Shown in pieces: positions 58,154-64,000 of a DNA stretch of 64,000 nucleotides. The notes under the pieces are model-generated. The model was not told the DNA's origin. It ran no database searches and worked only from the letters and a program-made list of their open reading frames with translations. Each line of letters begins with the position of its first letter. The stretch's first letter is position 1. The stretch is from Paulownia fortunei (taxonomy: Eukaryota > Streptophyta > Magnoliopsida > Lamiales > Paulowniaceae). The stretch is from NCBI GenBank assembly GCA_019321725.1, contig CM033106.1, forward strand, positions 19,256,551-19,320,550, written 5' to 3'. Position numbers and translations under genes: made by a program.

Positions 58154-58707
58154 CTATGGGTCGAGGATATGCTTTCCATCCAGTTTTCTTATAAACTGGC
58201 AAACAGGGTCTTTTAATGTCAGATTTTCAAAACTATAAAGCTCATATTCATTTCGAAAATGATCCCATAAATCAAGAATTGCACGTTGTACCAATCCACA
58301 TGAATGCGTCTCAAGAGTCAATATAATGTGACCTAAAGACTCCTTACTCAGTCCATCCATAATGAATAGTTTATATTCTCGATTTTTAGAGATCATTCCT
58401 AAAGAATGACACTTTGTGTTGCAAGTCCATCTAGCACAAATATGACAAACTTTCATTTTTTTCGCCCTTCGTTTTTTTGAATATGTGCTTTTACCAAAAC
58501 CAGACATGTATCTAGTAAGCAAATCTGGAAACTCATGTGAAAACTCACCTGCCCTTACCTTTGCTTAATTATCCATCGTATGTCCTCCGGGATGCCCTTG
58601 TGCATAAGCATCCTCAATATTTCAATCCTGATTTTATAAATTTTCAAAATTGTATTTTTAGGAAGAAAAGAAAATCGCTTCTTGAGAGTTAGAAAAATAT
58701 CACCCAT
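58154..58707 (-). pseudogene. unrecognised Cys-motif reading frame, probably frameshifted
   Basis: I do not recognise this. Two minus-strand frames abut. The first (58555-58707) starts MGDIFLTLKKRFSFLPKN, is basic and hydrophobic, and ends EDIRWIIKQR-stop. The second is open from about 58563 to a TAG at 58154-58156. It reads AKVRAGEFSHEFPDLLTRYM, then a Lys/Arg-rich KKRRAKKMK, then CHICARWTCNTKC (C-x2-C-x4-C-x3-C, possible metal site), then an acidic, helix-like C-terminus (LILTLETHSCGLVQRAIL-type, ENLTLKDPVCQFIRKLDG). The frames overlap by a few bases at AAGCAAAGGTAAG, which is either a one-base frameshift or a splice donor-like site. It sits between the Athila integrase end and the LOG pseudogene. 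It could be an element-encoded extra ORF or a host gene fragment. Confidence 0.4.
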
Positions 58708-58904
58708 TTTGAAAAGAACAAGAAAAGAGAATAAGAAAAGTAAAGAAAATTTGTACAAAGATTTCAGTTGTTTGGGAAACTGACGAGTCTGATTTTTATA
58801 GCCATGGAGTACCGTTATCCGCCATTTAATCGGGAAAAGAGAAAAAATAATAATAATGTCAGAGAAAATGAGTATATACAACACTAATCATAACAAGGGT
58901 TAGA

Positions 58905-59790
58905 AAGAAAAAGAATTTCCTCTTGTGAAAATTGATTTTCTAGAAATGGTTTAACTCTTTGTCCATTTACTTTGAATATGTTACCATTTCTAGGATTTTC
59001 AATGTCAATCTCCCCATATGGATATACTTTTTTACAACAAAAGGACCACTCCACCTTGATCTCATTTTTCCAGGAAACAAATGCAATCGAGAATTATAAA
59101 GCAAAACCTTTTGACCAACCTCAAATATTTTTCTTGAAATTTTATTATCATGAAATATTTGATTCTTGCTTTATAAATTTTAGAATTCTCATATGCATCA
59201 TTTCTCAGTTCTTGAAGTTAATTGATTTGCAATTTGCGCAATTTTGAAGCTTTATCAAGGTTGAAGTTAAACATTTTGATTGCCCAATAAGCTTTATGTT
59301 CAAGTTCAACAGGTAAATGACAAGGTTTTCCATAAACTATCCTATAAGGAGACGTGTCTAATGATGTTTTGAAAGCAGTTCTATATGCCCAAAGTGTATC
59401 GGTAAGTCTAAGAGACCAATCTTTACGGTTTGGGTTAACTGTTTTCTCCAAAATTTGTTTTATCTCCCTATTTGCAAGTTCAACTTGTCCATTTGTTTGA
59501 GGGTGATAAGGGGTTGCAACTTTATATATGATTCCATATTTTCTCATTAAAGTTTCGAAAATTTTGTTACAAAAATGTTTTCCCCCATCACTGATAATAG
59601 ATTTAGGAATTTCAAATCGACTTAAAATATTTTCTTCCAAAAATTTTATCACTATTTTGTGATCATTGTTTCGACAAGGAATTGCCTCAATCCATTTTAA
59701 AACAAAATCTATGGCAATCAATATGTAAAGAAAACCAAATGATAATGGAAATGGCCCCATAAAATCAATATCCCAACAATCTTTAGTAAT
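58905..59790 (-). pseudogene. Athila-2 integrase relic
   Basis: The integrase core is open over 59218-59760: [20 protein letters not shown] (first Asp), [10 protein letters not shown] (second Asp), [20 protein letters not shown] (Glu). Then [20 protein letters not shown] and [21 protein letters not shown] follow, typical of Athila. After a stop at 59218 the C-terminal part continues in pieces to about 58905, ending [16 protein letters not shown], the lineage's GKVFKVNGHRLK-like tail. The N-terminal HHCC finger is missing because of an internal deletion at about 59785, so it is a pseudogene although the catalytic triad survives. Confidence 0.85.
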
Positions 59791-60243
59791 TCTTTTTCAG
59801 TTGTTGTATAATTCAATTGAGCACCATTTAAAGTTTTACTCTCATAGTAAATAACATATGGTTTTTTTATCTTTTCTTTGTCCCAAGACAGCTCCAACAG
59901 CATAATCACTAGCATCACACATTATTTCAAAAGGTAAAGTCCAATCTGGAGGCTGCATGATTGGAGCAGACGTAAGCATGCTTTTAAGCTTAACAAAAGC
60001 ATTTTCACAGTTTTCAGTCCATTCAAAAATAGTGTCTTTTGTTAGAAGATTACACAAAGGTTTAGATATTATACTAAAATCTTTGATAAATCTTCTATAA
60101 AAACCAGCATGTCCTAAAAATGATCTAATCTCCTTCACAGTCTTTAGTGTTGGCAAATTGGCAATTAACTCAATTTTAAATTTGTCAACCTCAATACCTT
60201 CTGATGATATAATGTGTCCAAGAACAATACCAGTTGTTACCAT
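59791..60243 (-). pseudogene. Athila-2 RNase H relic, C-terminal half deleted
   Basis: The frame 59842-60243 carries the connection and RNase H start: FLGHAGFYRRFIKDFS, PLCNLLTKDTIFEW, then the first catalytic Asp in EIMCDASDYAVGAVLGQ. The Glu-bearing [10 protein letters not shown] block follows in another frame (59790-59830) and is fused directly to integrase ([11 protein letters not shown]). The rest of RNase H, including the HAALKYL-type Asp block, and the integrase finger are gone. Confidence 0.85.
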
Positions 60244-60258
60244 GAAGTGACATTTCTC

Positions 60259-60792
60259 TCAATTGAGCACAAGATTCTTTTCTTCATACCTGATCAAAAC
60301 CTTTTCTAAATTAGATAAGCAATCATCAAATGAATTACCAAAAATAGAAAAATCATCCATGAAGACTTCAAAAAAATGTTCAACCATGTCACTAAAAATA
60401 CTAAGCATGCATCGTTGGAATATAGTTGGTGCATTACATAATCCAAAAGGCATCTTTCGATATGCAAAAGTACCAAAAGGATATGTAAAAGTTTTTTTCT
60501 CTTGATCTTCAAGTGCAATTGCAATTTGATTATACCTAGAATATCCATTTAAAAAGCAATAAAATTTGTGTCCCGCAACTCTTTCTAAAATTTGATCCAT
60601 GAAAGGTAATGAAAAATGATCTTTTCTAGTAATTGAGTTGAGTTTTCTATAGTCAATGCACATTCGACAACCAGTAACAGTCCTAGTTGGAATTAATTCA
60701 TCATTCTCATTCTTGACTACAGTAACTCCAGATTTCTTAGGTACAACTTGAGTAGGACTTACCCATTTGCTATCAGAAATAGAATAAATGAT
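60259..60792 (-). pseudogene. Athila-2 reverse transcriptase
   Basis: Nearly continuous RT on the minus strand: KWVSPTQVVPKKSGVTVVKN (60690-60780), MCIDYRKLNSITRKDHFSLP, PFMDQILERVAGHKFYCF, FTYPFGTFAYRKMPFGLCNA and the catalytic VFMDDFSIFG (about 60345-60375). The VPKKSG, PFGLCNAP and FMDDF spellings identify the Athila lineage. Single in-frame stops bound it on both sides: one right of 60792 in the protease-RT linker, one at 60256-60258 where the family has a sense codon before EKCHFM. Apart from these the domain appears intact. Confidence 0.88.
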
Positions 60793-61701
60793 TCAATTAT
60801 CTAAGAGTTTAATGACTTCATTTCTTACTACTTCTTTCATTTTAGGATTTAGCTTTCGTTGCATATCTCTAGATGGTTTAGCATTTTCCTCTAGATAGAT
60901 GTTATGTGTGCAAATTAAAGGATTAATACATTTAATATCAGCAATGGTCCATCCTAAAGCATTCTTATGCATTTTCAGAGTTTCAATCAACTTACCTTCT
61001 TGAGATACATTGAGTTTGGAAGAAATTATTACTGAAAAAGTCTCATTCTCACCCAAGAAAGAGTATTTCAAATTAACTGGCAAAGGTTTCAAATCAACCA
61101 TGAGAGCTTTAATACTTGATGGAATAGATTTTACTGTTGATGATGAAAGTTCTTCGAACCTTGGCTTCCAAAAATATTTTTCTTGTACCTGCAAAAATTC
61201 AGAGATAGTATTAGTGTGTGCCTTTTTACAAATACTTTCACTTTCAAAACAAGTCTCCAAAGAATCTGAAGAGTTAGTAGTAGTAAAGTATTCATGAACA
61301 AGTTCCTCAATTGAATCCACTTCATGTACTTCGACATCTTCTGCAGGTTGCATACAAACATTAAACATATTTAATTCCAAAGTCATATTTCCAAATGATA
61401 ACTTCAAAATATCATTTCTACAATTAATCAAAGCATTTGAAGTTGCAAGAAAAGGATGACCCAAAATGATAGGAATTTGTGTATGTGTTTGTGCAACAAG
61501 CTCTGTGTCCAAAATAATAAAATCAACTGGAAAGTAAAACTTATCAATTTGTACCAACACATCTTCTACTATTCCCTTTAGAACTTTAATCGAACGATCA
61601 GTTAGTTGGAGTACAACATAAGTTGTTTTAAGTTCTCCAAAACCTAACTGTTCATAAACTGAGAAAGGTAGAAGATTTACACTAGCACCAAGATCAAGCA
61701 A
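60793..61701 (-). pseudogene. Athila-2 protease and linker, open frame
   Basis: 302 codons. The protease site LDLGASVNLLPFSVYEQLGF opens it, followed by the ILGHPFLATSNALINC block that closes retropepsin folds in this lineage, then a long acidic linker (EDVEVHEVDSIEELVHEYF) and the RT entry region (LKYSFLGENETFSVIISSKL, CTHNIYLEENAKPSRDMQRK). An in-frame stop (near 60793) separates it from RT, and upstream frame breaks separate it from gag. Plus-strand frames here are shadows. Confidence 0.85.
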
Positions 61702-62208
61702 AGCACGCTCTATTCTAATGTTTCCTATGATACATGAAATGGTTGGACAACCTGAATCTTTGTACTTAGGTGGAGTGATTGTTGAATGATTGAACTAACA
61801 CTTTCAGTTAAAAATGCCTTCTTTTGTACATGATGTTTTCTTTTGATTATACATAAATCTTTCAAAAATTTGGCATAAGGTGGAACTTGCTTGATTGCAT
61901 CCAATAATGGAATATTAATCTTGACTTGTTTAAAAATTTAAAATTTTTAGCATTTGAGTTCAATTTCTGAGTTGCTTGCAATCTTTGAGGAAAGGGTGTT
62001 GGAGCTAAATATTTTTGTTTTCATCATTTTCACACTTACCTTCTTCAAACTTACCTTCATTGTCAAGACTATTTCCATTTTTCATTTCTGGAGGTGGATT
62101 ACAAACTTTCTCCTTGGGATGAATAGTCTTGTCAACAACTTTTCCATTCCGAAGAGTTGTAACTGAATTAGCCTCCTTGACTGCATTTTCACCTGATGAA
62201 GAAACTGT
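61702..62208 (-). pseudogene. Athila-2 gag C-terminal remnant
   Basis: Minus-strand pieces include EANSVTTLRNGKVVDKTIHP (about 62110-62170), which matches the VNAVTTLRSGK-like sequence near the gag end in Athila, and more worn sequence to 61750. The gag is cut at 62208, where LTR-B begins, so its N-terminal part, the primer-binding site and the 5' LTR are not in this window. Confidence 0.7.
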
Positions 62209-64000
62209 TGGGTTCGCGCGATCCTGGGAAATATATACGCAGCGTAATTTAAAATTTTTCAAAAACATAAATATACATTACATCACATGTAATTAAAACA
62301 AATCCAAAACCCTTTCATGATTACTCAGTTGTGCGTTTTCTGATAGTTAAAGTAAGAAAGTTTCAGAAACTCTTACATTGATTTGCACTCCGACTGATGT
62401 AGGGATTGAAACGATTCAAATCGTTATCCCTGAATGAAAGTATCTCCATGGTCTTCAATTCAAAATCCCTTTGATTAAAATCTGATTCACTTCTAGGATC
62501 CCAAATATTATCCCTCTAACGGTATCCACACCTTGGATGCCCACTCGCAACCGAATCCTATCCTAGTAGTTTTTGATTCGATAATTTTATCCCAAAATGA
62601 TTTTGTTTGGAACAAGAACACACTAACAATTAGTGTTTTAGGTATTTAATTTAATTCTTAATTCAACAATTAAATCAAGAATTAAACTAGATAAAAGGTT
62701 GGTGAACTTTTGGAGATTGAAAGGAAAGGAGGGATGAATTTTTGGGGATGAAATAAAATTATTTTTCTTCACAAAAATCTGTAATTAAAATCCCCATAAA
62801 AATATCCAAGAAGATTGTCAATCAAGACTATCACAAGTTCTTTCTATATAGGACTCTTCTTCCTTTCTTATCTCCAACTCTTTTGGTAAGTTTCCTTATC
62901 CCATAAGGACTTTCCTTTTTTCTTATTACTCATATAGAAATTGAATTCCCAATTCAACTTTCTGTAGGAATTGGATTCCCAATTCAATTTCCTAATGGGC
63001 TTCCTACAAGCCCACACCTAATGTGCCTAGTCCTAAGTAATCAATTAGGCTCTACTTTAATTGATCCAATCAATTAAATTAATTAGGCTCATCTTACTTA
63101 ATTGATCCAATCAATTAATTAAATGTTCCAATTGGCCTTCCAAATCCAATTAGGTCCAATCAATTAATCTAATTAATTAATTGAATTAATTCCACATTTG
63201 AATTAATTTAACCCTATTAATTAATCACATTAATTAATTTAATCCAACACTTGGATTAATTTCTAGGCTAGAAATGGACTTGTCCAACTTTTATGTATGA
63301 CCCCTTAGGTTCACTTTAAACTAGTCGTGGGCTCACAACTCTTGTGACTTAGTTGAACAATTAATTGTTCTGATTAATTAATTCTATTGAAATTAACTCA
63401 TTAATTCCAAGAACCCACAAGGCATGAGAAGCATCTAGCAATGCATCATGACTCCTAGTCTAAGGTGATTGTGCGAACCTATTTCAATTACAAATACCAT
63501 GCAAGTATGGTCCTTCCGTCATATTAAGTCTAGGGCATGGATATTAAGTCGAAACCCTATTAACTCAATAACTATGTTTCCATTCCTAGTAGTTAACTCG
63601 ATGATGAATAATTAAAAAACCCCACGTCTAATTTTCATCCAACCTTGGCCAATGATTTTAGAGTCAAGTACAGTGGAACACATAGGAGATTCACCTATTC
63701 ATCTAGATAGGTGATGGATCCTTTGTTGACCACTCATTAATCTCCATACATGAAGATATTACACCCAATATAAACCCCTTATGATTGTCATGCAATCGGA
63801 AATACATCAAAGTACAACATGTCATGCACAAGGTTACCATGGTGCCTCAAGTCCAAGGACTAATTCTTGCACTATCGTAACGAGAAAATTCCCATTCGAT
63901 AATAGAATATTTCCAAATGGGAATTTTCAGGTGGGGTTGTTCAGTGTACTTGTTCCCAACAAGCACCCGCATACATGTATTAGTATCTCCATACAAATAC
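62209..64000 (-). mobile_element. LTR-B, minus orientation, continues beyond the window
   Basis: Starts TGTTGGGTTCGCGCGATCC inside the Athila-2 gag and is the best preserved copy of the family, at least 1.79 kb. It matches 54779-55890 as an inverted copy and 1-1135 in direct orientation. Many TTAATTAA-type runs at 63030-63240. No coding signal. By analogy with the LTR-B next to copia-1, I expect a minus-strand copia internal region to the right of the window. Confidence 0.8.

Overview
This is a eudicot plant nuclear window. It holds one intact single-copy gene, a 14-exon zeta-carotene desaturase (ZDS, + strand, 34583-48423, 571 residues by hand translation), set in retrotransposon-rich, AT-rich intergenic DNA. 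The organism call rests on the plastid-targeted carotenoid enzyme, GT-AG introns, Ty1/copia elements primed by initiator tRNA-Met, Tekay-type chromoviruses and Athila-type Ty3 elements. I cannot name the species.

Layout, left to right. 1-4760: minus-strand copia relic (copia-1) with part of its LTR (family called LTR-B here). About 5641-10528: plus-strand Athila-like Ty3 relic. It is broken at 10529 by the end of another LTR-B, which is itself split by a solo LTR of a Tekay-like element (LTR-A, 10634-13307, perfect 5-bp target duplication). 13330-15060: a second copy of the same copia family (copia-2). 15830-17760: fragment of a Tat-like Ty3 element (gag plus LTR start). 18776-19690: repeat LTR-C. 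19701-27276: Tekay-like chromovirus with an uninterrupted gag-pol ORF and a complete 3' LTR, but no 5' LTR. 27277-32600: decayed repeats. 32636-34145: a pyrimidine-rich tract and a purine-rich tract facing each other just upstream of ZDS.

ZDS follows. Its eighth intron has grown from about 765 bp to 5820 bp through insertion of a 5050-bp copia element (copia-3, antisense, GATAT target duplication, LTRs about 98% identical). All exons remain in frame and all introns keep GT-AG ends.

Right of ZDS: an AT-rich desert (48650-52956), a truncated LTR-A (52957-54778), an LTR-B in plus orientation (54779-about 55890), a full-length intronless LOG-family cytokinin-activation pseudogene (57265-57918, minus), an unrecognised minus-strand Cys-motif reading frame (58154-58707), a minus-strand Athila relic with an internal deletion (58905-62208), and an LTR-B in minus orientation that cuts into the Athila gag and runs to the window end.

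Functionally, only ZDS looks like a working host gene: a plastid enzyme in the poly-cis carotenoid pathway between zeta-carotene and prolycopene. The rest is a layered record of retroelement insertion, LTR-LTR recombination and decay. I found no convincing new enzymatic system. The most distinctive observations are the antisense copia insertion in ZDS, the Tekay element that kept its ORF but lost its 5' LTR, the LOG retrocopy and the unidentified Cys-motif frame.
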